Source: Pelomonas sp937871895
GTDB lineage: Bacteria; Pseudomonadota; Gammaproteobacteria; Burkholderiales; Burkholderiaceae_C
NCBI RefSeq assembly: GCF_046348265.1
Contig: NZ_JAXMEO010000011.1
Direction: 5' to 3' (one strand)
DNA: 64,000 bases
A program made the position numbers and the translations under genes. Shown one piece after another: positions 44,428 through 52,182 of this stretch. The number at the start of each line of letters is the position of its first letter. The first letter of the stretch is position 1. The notes below the pieces were generated by a model that ran no database searches, had not been told where the DNA came from, and saw nothing but the letters and a program-made list of their open reading frames with translations.

Positions 44428-45774
44428 TCAGCGGGCCGCGCGCTGCGCCTCGGCCGCCAGCACCGAGGCCAGGGCCTCGTCGGGCGTGACGGGGCCGCCG
44501 GCAGCGTCCACCTCGACGACGACAAGGTAGCCCGCCAGCGACTCGGTGGCCACGCGGGCATAGGCCTGGGCCAGGCGCAGCTGCTGACTGCTGAGCAGCC
44601 GGCCGGTGCCGGCGTCCCACTGCTCGGGCGCCACCAGGCAGCCGGCAGAGGGCGTGCCGGGCAGGAAGCGCGCCGCCGGGTGGTAGGCCTCGGTGCGCAC
44701 CACGCTGCCATGCGCCAAGATCTCGTCGCGCCCGGCAAGGCCGGCCAGCCAGGCTTCCTTGAAAGGCCCATACGAGCGCCAGCTCGGCGGCAGGAAGCTC
44801 TCGTACACCGCCTCGCTCCAGCCCTCGCTGCGGTCGGCGTGCTCGAACTCGGCGACCGTGGCCTCAATAGGCAGCTTGCTGTGCAGGAAGGGCGTGGGCC
44901 CGATGGTGGGGTTGCTGGCCGCCACGCTGCTGCCCACGATGGTGAACAGGCCTTGGGGCGTGTTGCCATTGGTGATGGTGCCCGGCAGGCCTGAGCGGGC
45001 CAGCGCAAGCTGTGGAATGGTCAGCAGCTCGCCGTTCGCCTCACGCAGGAAGCGGCCGTCGGGCGCGCGCACCAGGGCCAGGCCCATGTGCTGGCGGCCC
45101 GGTCGCTGCAGGCTGAACACGGCCGGGTAGCCGGGCCGCAGTGGCGCGGCGAGCAGCTCGGGCAGAGGCGGACGAGATGCCCCAGCCGGGTCCAGCCGCA
45201 GCATCAGCGCCCTCAAGCGCGCGTCATCGCGCCATTGCGGGAACTGCCGCAGCACGCGCTCGCGCAGCCTTGCCTCGACCCCGGGCATGCCGGCGGCCAG
45301 CAGGGTGTACGCCGCGATTGCAAAGGGCTTGGTCTCGGGCAGTTGGGGCAGCAGGGGCTCGATCAGGGGCGCGGCCTCTTGCGGGTAGAGCGTGTGGGCG
45401 GCCGTGAGCAGCGCGCGCTGGGTGTTGGCGTCCAGCGCCGGCAGCTTGGGCAAGGCCGCCAGCAGCAAGGGGCGGGCGGTGTCGATCTCGGCGTCGTAGT
45501 GAGCCACGAGGTCGAGCAGGCCGGGCAGGGCGGCCAGGCGCTCGGGGCCGTCCGGCAGGGCCAGGCCGCTGCGCAGGCGGGCCAGGTCGGCCTCGCGCTG
45601 GGCTTGCTCGCCGGCATCGCTGGTGGCGGGCCACTGCAAATCGGTCGGGCGCAGCGCCAGCAGCTGGGACGCCGTGTAGCTGGGGGGCGCTGGCGGGGGG
45701 CCGACGGTGCTGCAGCCGGCCAGCGCCAGCAGCAAGAGCGTGGCGCCCCGCAGGCGCCAGGAGTGAGCATTCAT
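44428..45774 (-). CDS. Putative lipoprotein with an L,D-transpeptidase-like C-terminal half
   Basis: 448 residues. Lipobox LLALAGCST. The N-terminal half is helical and Leu/Ala-rich (repeat-like). The C-terminal half has features of a YkuD-type catalytic region: GNTPQGLFTIVG, ILAHGSV with a candidate catalytic His and GTPSAGCLVAPE with a candidate Cys, in the order and spacing of L,D-transpeptidases (which use H-x(14-17)-S-x-G-C). If active it would modify peptidoglycan cross-links in the periplasm. The ATG at 45774 starts the lipoprotein signal. I do not recognise the N-terminal domain. Confidence 0.65.
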   Translation of the reverse strand: MNAHSWRLRGATLLLLALAGCSTVGPPPAPPSYTASQLLALRPTDLQWPATSDAGEQAQREADLARLRSGLALPDGPERLAALPGLLDLVAHYDAEIDTARPLLLAALPKLPALDANTQRALLTAAHTLYPQEAAPLIEPLLPQLPETKPFAIAAYTLLAAGMPGVEARLRERVLRQFPQWRDDARLRALMLRLDPAGASRPPLPELLAAPLRPGYPAVFSLQRPGRQHMGLALVRAPDGRFLREANGELLTIPQLALARSGLPGTITNGNTPQGLFTIVGSSVAASNPTIGPTPFLHSKLPIEATVAEFEHADRSEGWSEAVYESFLPPSWRSYGPFKEAWLAGLAGRDEILAHGSVVRTEAYHPAARFLPGTPSAGCLVAPEQWDAGTGRLLSSQQLRLAQAYARVATESLAGYLVVVEVDAAGGPVTPDEALASVLAAEAQRAAR

Positions 45775-45861
45775 GCGGGCAAGGTTACCCCGGGATGTCG
45801 AGAGCGCAGCTTCTGCTTCGTCGTGCTGACAATCGCCGCCGACAAACTCTCTGACCTGCCC

Positions 45862-46431
45862 ATGAAACACCTGCTGCTCGCGCTTTGCCTCCCCATGACC
45901 CTGGCGCACGCCGCGCCCGTCACCTACCAGATCGACCCCGCCCACACCTTCCCCAGCTTCGAGGCCGACCACATGGGTATTTCGGTCTGGCGTGGCAAGC
46001 TCAACCGCAGCAGCGGCAGCGTGGTCTACGACAAGGCCGCAGGCGCGGGCACGGTCGAGGTGAACATGGACCTGTCCAGCATCGACTTTGGCCTCTCGGC
46101 CATGAACGATTGGGCGCGTGGGCAGTCCTTCTTCAACCTCGGGAGCAAGCCCGGCACGGCCGTCTACAAGGGCCGGCTGGCCGCGCCGGTGAACGGCGTG
46201 CCGAGCAAGGTGGAAGGGGAGTTGAGCCTCAACGGCGTGACGCGGCCGGTGACGCTGTCCATCAGCGCGCTCAAGTGCGTCCCGCACCCGCTGTCAAAGC
46301 GTGATCTCTGCGGTGCGGATGCCTTCGGCAGCTTTCAGCGCGACGACTTCGGCCTCGCAGTCGGCAAGGACTTCGGCTTCAAGATGGACGTGGCTTTGCG
46401 CATCCAGATCGAGGCGCTGGCGACGGAGTAA
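45862..46431 (+). CDS. YceI-family periplasmic protein
   Basis: 189 residues. Signal peptide (HLLLALCLPMTLAHA) then the YceI lipocalin-like barrel (YQIDPAHTFPSFEADHMGISVWRGKLN, EVNMDLSSIDFG, DDFGLAVGKDFGFKMDVAL). Members bind polyprenyl or similar hydrophobic ligands. Two Cys (residues near 141 and 152) could form a disulfide. Divergent from the lipoprotein gene across 87 bases. Confidence 0.92.
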   Translation: MKHLLLALCLPMTLAHAAPVTYQIDPAHTFPSFEADHMGISVWRGKLNRSSGSVVYDKAAGAGTVEVNMDLSSIDFGLSAMNDWARGQSFFNLGSKPGTAVYKGRLAAPVNGVPSKVEGELSLNGVTRPVTLSISALKCVPHPLSKRDLCGADAFGSFQRDDFGLAVGKDFGFKMDVALRIQIEALATE

Positions 46432-46444
46432 CGCCGCGCAGGAA

Positions 46445-46825
46445 TCAGTGGACCAGGCCGATGAATTCGCCCGCGCCCTGATAGTCGTTGAACAGCTGCT
46501 CGGCCAATTCGCACAGCTCGGGCTCGTCGCTGGCTGCGCCTTCGGCCAGACGGTCAAAGGCGTAGATGCGGTCGTAGAGCATGCGCGTCGGCTGCAGCGG
46601 GATGCCGGCATTGGCCATCAGCTGGCCAAAGCGCATCAGGTCTGCGCTTTGCACGCCACCAGTGGTGGGCCCTGAGACGCTGAGGCCCAGCTCGCGGATG
46701 TCGCCCAGGTGCAGGCCGGCCGCGATCTTGAGCCCGGAGTTGGCGCCACGCCAGGCATGCCCGGGGTCGCCCAGGCCGGCAGGTTCGTCGGCGGGGATGG
46801 GGATGAGGTGCAGCGGGATCAGCAT
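46445..46825 (-). CDS. Conserved-looking hypothetical protein
   Basis: 126 residues, no signal peptide or membrane helix. The N-terminus MLIPLHLIPIPADEPAG is followed by AWRGANSGLKIAAGLHLGDIRELGLSVSGPTTGGV and an acidic C-terminus (DEPELCELAEQLFNDYQG). The ATG at 46825 has GGAGC 7 bases upstream. I recognise no domain. The 99 bases between the flavin oxidase stop and this start are AT-richer than the surroundings and contain the stem AGCAGG/CCTGCT followed by a T-rich run on the minus strand, consistent with a terminator and a new promoter. Confidence 0.6.
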   Translation of the reverse strand: MLIPLHLIPIPADEPAGLGDPGHAWRGANSGLKIAAGLHLGDIRELGLSVSGPTTGGVQSADLMRFGQLMANAGIPLQPTRMLYDRIYAFDRLAEGAASDEPELCELAEQLFNDYQGAGEFIGLVH

Positions 46826-46924
46826 GGTGTGAGCTCCAAGACGGCTTGGAGGCAATGCTGAGGGCTGAGCAAAAAACTAAAGGCCGAATAAGCAGGGGCT
46901 TGGCCTGCTGATTCGATTCAAGTT

Positions 46925-48172
46925 TCAAAGTGCCGGGAACAGGTGCCGCTCAAGAAAGGCGTTGGAAAACTTGCCGGCCGGGTCCCACCGCCGGGCGAGC
47001 GCGGCGAACTCGCGCCAGCGCGGGTAGACGCCGGCCAGCTCGGCGGGCGTCAACGCAAACAGCTTGCCCAGGTGCGGCCGCGCGCCAAACGGGGCCAGCG
47101 CGGCTTCGAGCGTCGGCAGGAAGGCCTCGACCTCGGGGCCCTTCTTCAGCCAGTTGAAGTGGATGCCGACCGTGGGCCGGCCCTGGGTGCAGCTGAGCCA
47201 GAGATCGTCCCCGGCCATGGTGCGCACCTCAGACAGCCCCAGGATGGGCGCGAGGCCGGCCCGCAGGCCGACGACGGCGCGAATCGCGGCCGGTGCGTGC
47301 TCGCGGTCGACGAAGTACTCGCTCTGCAGCTCGTCGCCCACGGCGAGGGCATCGTTGAAGGCGTAGTGCGGCAGGCGCTCATGCCAGGCACCCGGCACCC
47401 CGCAGGGCGTGAGCACGCGGTCGGTGGGCGGCGTGCCCGTGGGGCCGGGCATGGCGCCGTGGAAGCTGGTGGGCTGCGCCGAAGGTAGCCGGCGCTTGAG
47501 CCACACGGTGTCGATCCAGTCCTGCTGCCAGGTCGTGAAGGCGCTGACGCTGTAGGCCGCGCCGCTGACGGCATCGAAGTCCGCGAGGTAGCGCTCCAGC
47601 GGCAGGCGCTCGAAGCAGTCCTGCTGCACCTGGAAGCTGGGCACCAGGTCCAGCGTCAGCCGCGCCACCACGCCGAGCGTACCCATGGAGATGGCCGCAG
47701 CATGGAAGGCATCGCCATCCCGGCCACGCTCCAACACGCGCAGGCTGCCGTCGGGCTGCACCAGCTCCAGCCTCGCAATGGCGGTGGCAAGCTGGCCGTT
47801 CTGGTCGCCCGAGCCGTGGGTGGAGGTCATGCAGGCACCCACCACGGTCACGTGCTTGAGCGAGGGCAGGTTGGGCAGCGCCCAGCCGGCGGCTTCGAGC
47901 AGCGGGCAGAGCTGCTCGTAGCTCATGCCGCCATGCAGGGTGACTTGGCGTGCGTCGGCGTCGATGACCGGCGGCTCCTGCAGGCTGCCCAGCCAAATCA
48001 GGTCACCGTCGGTGTCGGCGATGTCGTGGAAGCAATGGCGCGAGCCGATCACGCGCACCTTTGTTGCCTGGGCCACCAGGGCCTGCAGCTCCGCGATGGA
48101 GCTGGGGCAATGCGCCCGCGCGGCGTGAAAGCGCACATGGCCGGACCAGTTTTGCTGCTGCCAGTACTGCAT
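46925..48172 (-). CDS. FAD-linked oxidase (alditol / aldonolactone oxidase family)
   Basis: 415 residues. N-terminal FAD-binding PCMH domain (TKVRVIGSRHCFHDIADTDGDLIWL, HGGMSYEQLCPLLEAAGWALPNLPS, STHGSGDQNGQLATAI) with the SxH position that carries covalent flavin in alditol oxidase, and a C-terminal substrate domain ending RWDPAGKFSNAFLERHL, typical of xylitol/alditol oxidases and D-arabinono-1,4-lactone oxidases. Oxidises a sugar alcohol or lactone with O2. 12 bases downstream of the ypfJ-like gene, so the last member of a minus-strand operon. Confidence 0.88.
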   Translation of the reverse strand: MQYWQQQNWSGHVRFHAARAHCPSSIAELQALVAQATKVRVIGSRHCFHDIADTDGDLIWLGSLQEPPVIDADARQVTLHGGMSYEQLCPLLEAAGWALPNLPSLKHVTVVGACMTSTHGSGDQNGQLATAIARLELVQPDGSLRVLERGRDGDAFHAAAISMGTLGVVARLTLDLVPSFQVQQDCFERLPLERYLADFDAVSGAAYSVSAFTTWQQDWIDTVWLKRRLPSAQPTSFHGAMPGPTGTPPTDRVLTPCGVPGAWHERLPHYAFNDALAVGDELQSEYFVDREHAPAAIRAVVGLRAGLAPILGLSEVRTMAGDDLWLSCTQGRPTVGIHFNWLKKGPEVEAFLPTLEAALAPFGARPHLGKLFALTPAELAGVYPRWREFAALARRWDPAGKFSNAFLERHLFPAL

Positions 48173-48184
48173 GCGGTGGAGCGG

Positions 48185-49075
48185 TCAGCTACGCGCGAAG
48201 GTGTTGCACTGGTTGATGTCGCCGCTGGCCATGCCGCGCTTGAGCCAGCTCATGCGCTGCTCGCTGGAGCCGTGGGTGAAGCTCTCGGGCACGACACGGC
48301 GGCCGGCATTGCGCTGCAAGGTGTCGTCACCGATTTGCGTGGCGGCATTGAGCGCTTCTTCCAGGTCGCCCTTCTCCAGCCAGCCTTTGCTCTGCTGCGA
48401 GTGGTGGGCCCAGACGCCGGCCAGGCAGTCCGCCTGCAGCTCGACGCGCACGCTCAGCGCATTCATCTGCGCTTCGCTCACGCGGCCGCGCTGGCGGTCC
48501 ATGCGCTCGGTCACGCCCATCAGGTTCTGCACGTGGTGGCCCACCTCGTGCGCGATCACGTAGGCCTGGGCAAAGTCGCCCGGCGCGCCGAGGCGGCTGC
48601 GCAGGGTCTCGAAGAAGCCGAGGTCGATGTAGACCTTGTGGTCGCCTGGGCAGTAGAAGGGACCGGCTGCGGCCTCGCCCTGGCCGCAGGCGGTGGGCGT
48701 GGCGTTGCTGAAGAGCACGAGCGTGGGGCGCTCGTAGTTCTTGCCGCTGGCTTTGAAGACGGCGGCCCAGACGTCTTCGGTGTCGGCCAGCACGGTGCGG
48801 ACGAAGGCGGCGCTGCGGTCATTGGCCGGCGGCCGATGGGCAGGCGCTGCGGGCTGTTCGTAAGCGGCCGGCGCGCCGCCGCCTGACAGCAAGCCCAGCA
48901 CGGTGAGTGGGTTGATGCCGAAGATCCAACCCGCGATCAGCGCAATGGCCACGGTGCCGAGGCTGAGGCCCCGGCCGCCAAAGGCGCGCATGGGCAGGCC
49001 CGGGCCAGCACCACCACCGCCTTCGCCACGCCGGTCTTCGACGTTGTCGCTCTGGCGCCGGCCTTCCCACTTCAT
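48185..49075 (-). CDS. YpfJ-type neutral zinc metallopeptidase
   Basis: 296 residues. MKWEGRRQSDNVEDRRG at the N-terminus, a Gly-rich segment, one membrane helix (LGTVAIALIAGWIFGI), then the peptidase domain with the zinc motif VIAHEVGHHVQNL and the downstream ELQADCLAGVWAHH. Membrane-anchored; substrate unknown. ATG at 49075, 2 bases after the dcd stop. Confidence 0.9.
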   Translation of the reverse strand: MKWEGRRQSDNVEDRRGEGGGGAGPGLPMRAFGGRGLSLGTVAIALIAGWIFGINPLTVLGLLSGGGAPAAYEQPAAPAHRPPANDRSAAFVRTVLADTEDVWAAVFKASGKNYERPTLVLFSNATPTACGQGEAAAGPFYCPGDHKVYIDLGFFETLRSRLGAPGDFAQAYVIAHEVGHHVQNLMGVTERMDRQRGRVSEAQMNALSVRVELQADCLAGVWAHHSQQSKGWLEKGDLEEALNAATQIGDDTLQRNAGRRVVPESFTHGSSEQRMSWLKRGMASGDINQCNTFARS

Positions 49076-49077
49076 GA

Positions 49078-49644
49078 TCAGGTCTTGGGCAGCGTCACGC
49101 CGCGCTGGCCCTGGTACTTGCCGCCGCGGTCCTTGTAGCTGGTCTCGCAGACCTCGTCGCTCTCGAAGAACAGCACCTGGGCGCAGCCTTCCCCCGCGTA
49201 GATCTTGGCGGGCAGCGGCGTGGTGTTGCTGAACTCCAGCGTCACATAGCCTTCCCACTCCGGCTCGAAGGGCGTGACGTTGACGATGATCCCGCAGCGC
49301 GCATACGTGCTCTTGCCCAGGCAGACCGTCAGCACATTGCGCGGGATGCGGAAGTACTCCATCGTCCGCGCCAGCGCGAAGCTGTTGGGCGGGATGATGC
49401 AGACGTCGGCATTGATGTCCACGAAGCTCTTTTCGTCAAAGTTCTTCGGGTCCACCACCGTCGAGTGGATGTTGGTGAAGACCTTGAACTCCGGCGCGCA
49501 GCGGATGTCATAGCCATAGCTGCTGGTGCCGTAGGAGACGATCTTGCGGCCATCCACCTCGCGCACCTGACCGGGCTCGTAGGGCTCGATCATCCCGTGC
49601 TGCTCGGCCATGCGCCGGATCCATTTATCGCTTTTGATGCTCAT
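49078..49644 (-). CDS. dcd: dCTP deaminase
   Basis: 188 residues, standard length. Converts dCTP to dUTP. Conserved SIKSDKWIRRMAEQHGMIEPY, YGTSSYGYDIRC and CGIIVNVTPFEPEWEGYVTLEFSN with the catalytic Glu. The ATG at 49644 overlaps the stop of the pseudouridine synthase (ATGA). Confidence 0.97.
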   Translation of the reverse strand: MSIKSDKWIRRMAEQHGMIEPYEPGQVREVDGRKIVSYGTSSYGYDIRCAPEFKVFTNIHSTVVDPKNFDEKSFVDINADVCIIPPNSFALARTMEYFRIPRNVLTVCLGKSTYARCGIIVNVTPFEPEWEGYVTLEFSNTTPLPAKIYAGEGCAQVLFFESDEVCETSYKDRGGKYQGQRGVTLPKT

Positions 49645-50339
49645 GGGGCGGAGATTAACTGACGCCATTCAGGGCCAGGCTCGGCAGTGATCCGAAGCGG
49701 CTCGTGCGTGACGGGGTGCGGCAGCGCCAACTCTGCCGCGTGCAGCCACAGGCGCTGCAGGCCGAGGTGGGCGGCGAGCACGCGGTTGAGCGGCCCCTTG
49801 CCGTGGGTGGCGTCACCAATGATGGGGTGAGCAATGTGCTTGAGGTGGCGCCGGATCTGGTGCCGCCGGCCCTGTTGGGGCCAGAGGTCGAGCAGGGCGA
49901 CGCGGGTGCTCGGGTGCCGGGCCGCAGTGGCGACGGGCAGCTCGATGCGTGCGCGGCAGCGCCAGCGGGTTTGGGCATCGAGCATCGGCTGGCCGGTGGA
50001 GGGCAGCTCGGGGTCGCGGGCCAGCGGGTGGTCGATCAAGCCGGCGTCTTCGCCCGGCCAGCCGCGCACCAGGGCCAGGTAGCGCTTGTCCGGCACTCCG
50101 GCCTCGAACATCGGCCCCAGCAGGCTGGCGATCTCGGCTGACAAAGCAAACAGCAGCACGCCCGAGGTGCCTCGATCCAGCCGGTGCACGGGCCAGACGG
50201 GCTGGCCGAGCTGGTCCCGCAGCAATTGCACGGCGGCCTGTTGCTCGTCGGCTGCGAGCTGGGTGCGGTGGACGAGCAAGCCCGCCGGCTTGTCGATAGC
50301 GACGAGCTGCTCGTCGCGGTGGAGGATGGTCAGCGTCAA
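49641..50339 (-). CDS. RluA/TruC-family pseudouridine synthase
   Basis: 232 residues. The catalytic motif VHRLDRGTSGVLLFA contains the nucleophilic Asp; GRRHQIRRHLKHIAHPIIGDATHGKG is the second family motif. No S4 domain, as in TruC (tRNA U65) and related enzymes. The start is taken as TTG at 50339, which overlaps the upstream stop (TTGA) and aligns the N-terminus TLTILHRDEQLVAIDKPAG; a GTG at 50366 is possible. Confidence 0.9.
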   Translation of the reverse strand: MTLTILHRDEQLVAIDKPAGLLVHRTQLAADEQQAAVQLLRDQLGQPVWPVHRLDRGTSGVLLFALSAEIASLLGPMFEAGVPDKRYLALVRGWPGEDAGLIDHPLARDPELPSTGQPMLDAQTRWRCRARIELPVATAARHPSTRVALLDLWPQQGRRHQIRRHLKHIAHPIIGDATHGKGPLNRVLAAHLGLQRLWLHAAELALPHPVTHEPLRITAEPGPEWRQLISAP

Positions 50340-50737
50340 CGCAGGTCGCCATCCACGTAGAACCACACGCCGCCTTCACGCACAAAGCGGCTCAACTCGT
50401 GCAGCCGATGCGCCCGCCCGCCGAGCTTGCTGCGGGCGACGAACTCAACGGCGCCGTGCTCAGGGTCCGGCAGCGTGGTGGCTTTGACGTTGAGGCCCAG
50501 CCACTTGAGACCGGCTTCCGGCGGCTCCAAATCCGCTGGCCGCGTGCTGGCATGCCAGGTCGCGAGCAGGTAAGGGCGCAGGTCCCGCACAAAGGCGCTG
50601 TAGCGCGAGCGCATCAAGGCCTCGGGCGTGGGGGCGGTGAGTTGGCCGGTGGCCGCAAAGGCGGCGTGCCAGCGGCCGCAGCAGGCTTCATAAGGCCAGC
50701 CAGATCCGCAGGCGCAGGGCTCAGGGGTCGATTGCAT
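50336..50737 (-). CDS. YchJ-like SEC-C motif protein (UPF0225)
   Basis: 133 residues. The N-terminal zinc-binding motif CACGSGWPYEACCGRWH and the segment ALMRSRYSAFVR with a C-terminal NTF2-like part are typical of the YchJ family. Function unknown. First gene of a tight minus-strand operon (50737 to 46925). Confidence 0.88.
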   Translation of the reverse strand: MQSTPEPCACGSGWPYEACCGRWHAAFAATGQLTAPTPEALMRSRYSAFVRDLRPYLLATWHASTRPADLEPPEAGLKWLGLNVKATTLPDPEHGAVEFVARSKLGGRAHRLHELSRFVREGGVWFYVDGDLR

Positions 50738-50769
50738 GCCCGAATGATGAGGGCAACTGCGCGCAAACA

Positions 50770-50788
50770 GGGGCGGCTCAGCCGCCCC
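50770..50788 (-). terminator. GC-rich stem-loop after the DUF481 gene
   Basis: 9-bp stem GGGGCGGCT/AGCCGCCCC with a one-base loop; on the minus strand TGTTTG follows. It lies 16 bases after the DUF481 stop. Confidence 0.55.
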
Positions 50789-50803
50789 GCGCTCGCCAGC
50801 CGG

Positions 50804-51541
50804 TCAGAACTTGTAGCCGAAGCCGGCGGTGAGCAAGGTGTCCGACTTTTTGGCTCCAGCAGGGACCACGCTGGCATAGCGGATCGCCAGACCGGTGTTC
50901 AAAGTCCAGCCGCCAGCAATGGCCGTGGCCAGGCCGGCATCAAAGGTTGCCCTGCGGCCGACATCGCCGCCGCCCGGATATACGACGAGGCGCTGCTTCA
51001 AGGTGGTGGTGGCGCTCAGCTTGTGCGAGGACTCCTCACCAAACATCGGCGTCAAGCCGCTGCTGCTCCTGCCATTGGTGAACTTGGTATCGGTATAGGC
51101 CGCACCACCGAACAGATCCCAGGTCGTGCTTTCACTTCGCACCAGCTTGTAGCCCGCGCCGGCATTGAGGGTGTAGCGGCTTCGCACGCCGCCGACCTTG
51201 TTGGTTTCGCCCTCCAGACCGCCAAAGGCGAAGGCATCGGGCGACAGGTTGTAGTCGTAGCGACCGCCCAGACGCGCCAGGTCGGCGGTGGTCGCGCGCA
51301 CGCCATTGGTAGTGCTGCGGCCGTAGTTCAGCAGGCCGTAGAGAGTCGTCTTGTCCTGCGTGGTGGTCCGGCTGGTTTCGCCAGCGGCCGATAGCGTGCG
51401 CGAGCTGCTATTCCCTGAAGCCAAGGCACCACCAAGGCTCAGACCTCCGTGCCATTGGCCATCAGCTTGGGATTGTGCGTAGCTGCTTGCGCCGGTCAGG
51501 CTCAGGATGGCGGCAGCAAGAAGCAGGGCGGGACGATACAT
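50804..51541 (-). CDS. DUF481-family outer-membrane beta-barrel protein
   Basis: 245 residues. Signal peptide (LLLAAAILSLTGASSYAQ), then alternating beta-barrel pattern (GGLSLGGALASGNSSSRTLSAAGETSR, ATFDAGLATAIAGGWTLNTGLAIRY) ending in the aromatic Phe (LLTAGFGYKF) recognised by the BAM machinery. DUF481 proteins are salt-induced or uncharacterised porin-like barrels. Transcribed alone; its upstream region contains a 12-bp palindrome. Confidence 0.88.
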   Translation of the reverse strand: MYRPALLLAAAILSLTGASSYAQSQADGQWHGGLSLGGALASGNSSSRTLSAAGETSRTTTQDKTTLYGLLNYGRSTTNGVRATTADLARLGGRYDYNLSPDAFAFGGLEGETNKVGGVRSRYTLNAGAGYKLVRSESTTWDLFGGAAYTDTKFTNGRSSSGLTPMFGEESSHKLSATTTLKQRLVVYPGGGDVGRRATFDAGLATAIAGGWTLNTGLAIRYASVVPAGAKKSDTLLTAGFGYKF

Positions 51542-51614
51542 GCGAAGAGGCTCCGAGGGAGTGAAGGAGGCCCGCTAACGCCGTGCTCGCTGTTCGCGTT
51601 GACGCTTGGAACAG

Positions 51615-51626
51615 CGACACGTGTCG
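51615..51626. promoter_or_regulatory. 12-bp perfect palindrome in a divergent region
   Basis: CGACACGTGTCG lies 74 bases upstream of the DUF481 start and 81 bases upstream of the GyrI-like pseudogene. Possible operator of a dimeric regulator. Confidence 0.3.
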
Positions 51627-51706
51627 GCATTCGGCGCAAGCCCTGGCTGTCGAATAGCTTCCTCGCTGTTCGTCATGCAGCGAGTCGCAATCTTCAAAGG
51701 CCTGCT

Positions 51707-52158
51707 ATGTCACTCACCCTGCATCACCGCCCAGCCCTCACCGTCATCGGTCTGCGCCTGCGCACCGTGCCCATGTCGCCCGAAATTCCCGCGCTTTGGC
51801 CGCGCTTCGTGGCCCGCATGGGCGAGATCAGCGGCCAGACCGAGCCGGGCGTCACCTATGGCGTGATGCGCTCTGACGGCGATGCGCTGGAGTACCTGGC
51901 CGCCGTGGCCGTGGCGCCGGGCAGCCCGGTGCCCGAGGGCATGGCCTGCGTTGAGGTGCCGGCCGGCGACTTCGCCCGCTTCGCCTCCCGCTGGCCCAGT
52001 TGGGTGAGGGCTATGGCGAGATTTTCGGCAAGCTGCTGCCGGGCTCGCCGTATGCCCAGCGTGACGGCTGGATGCTGGAGCGCTATGACGAACGCTTCTG
52101 CCCAGACGATGCGCAGTCGCTGGTGGGCATCGAGGTGCCGGTGAGGGCGCGAGGCTGA
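51707..52158 (+). pseudogene. GyrI-like / AraC effector-binding domain protein, frameshifted
   Basis: The ATG frame encodes a clear start of a GyrI-like domain (LTLHHRPALTVIGLRLRTVPMSPEIPAL, YGVMRSDGDALEYLAAVAV, CVEVPAGDFARFASRW) to about residue 97. From about 52000 the homologous continuation (LGEGYGEIFGKLLPGS, then DGWMLERYDERFCPDD) is in a different frame ending at TGA 52156-52158. One base appears lost (or two gained) near 51990-52002. Either a recent inactivation or a sequencing or assembly error; the downstream frame is otherwise free of stops, which favours a recent event or error. Confidence 0.8.
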
Positions 52159-52170
52159 GGACAGCCTTCC

Positions 52171-52176
52171 TACAAT
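52171..52176 (+). promoter_or_regulatory. Possible -10 box just before uvrD
   Basis: TACAAT ends 6 bases before the uvrD ATG (52183), so transcription would start at or next to the ATG and the mRNA would be nearly leaderless. No good -35 is visible and there is no Shine-Dalgarno. Confidence 0.35.
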
Positions 52177-52182
52177 CCCTGG

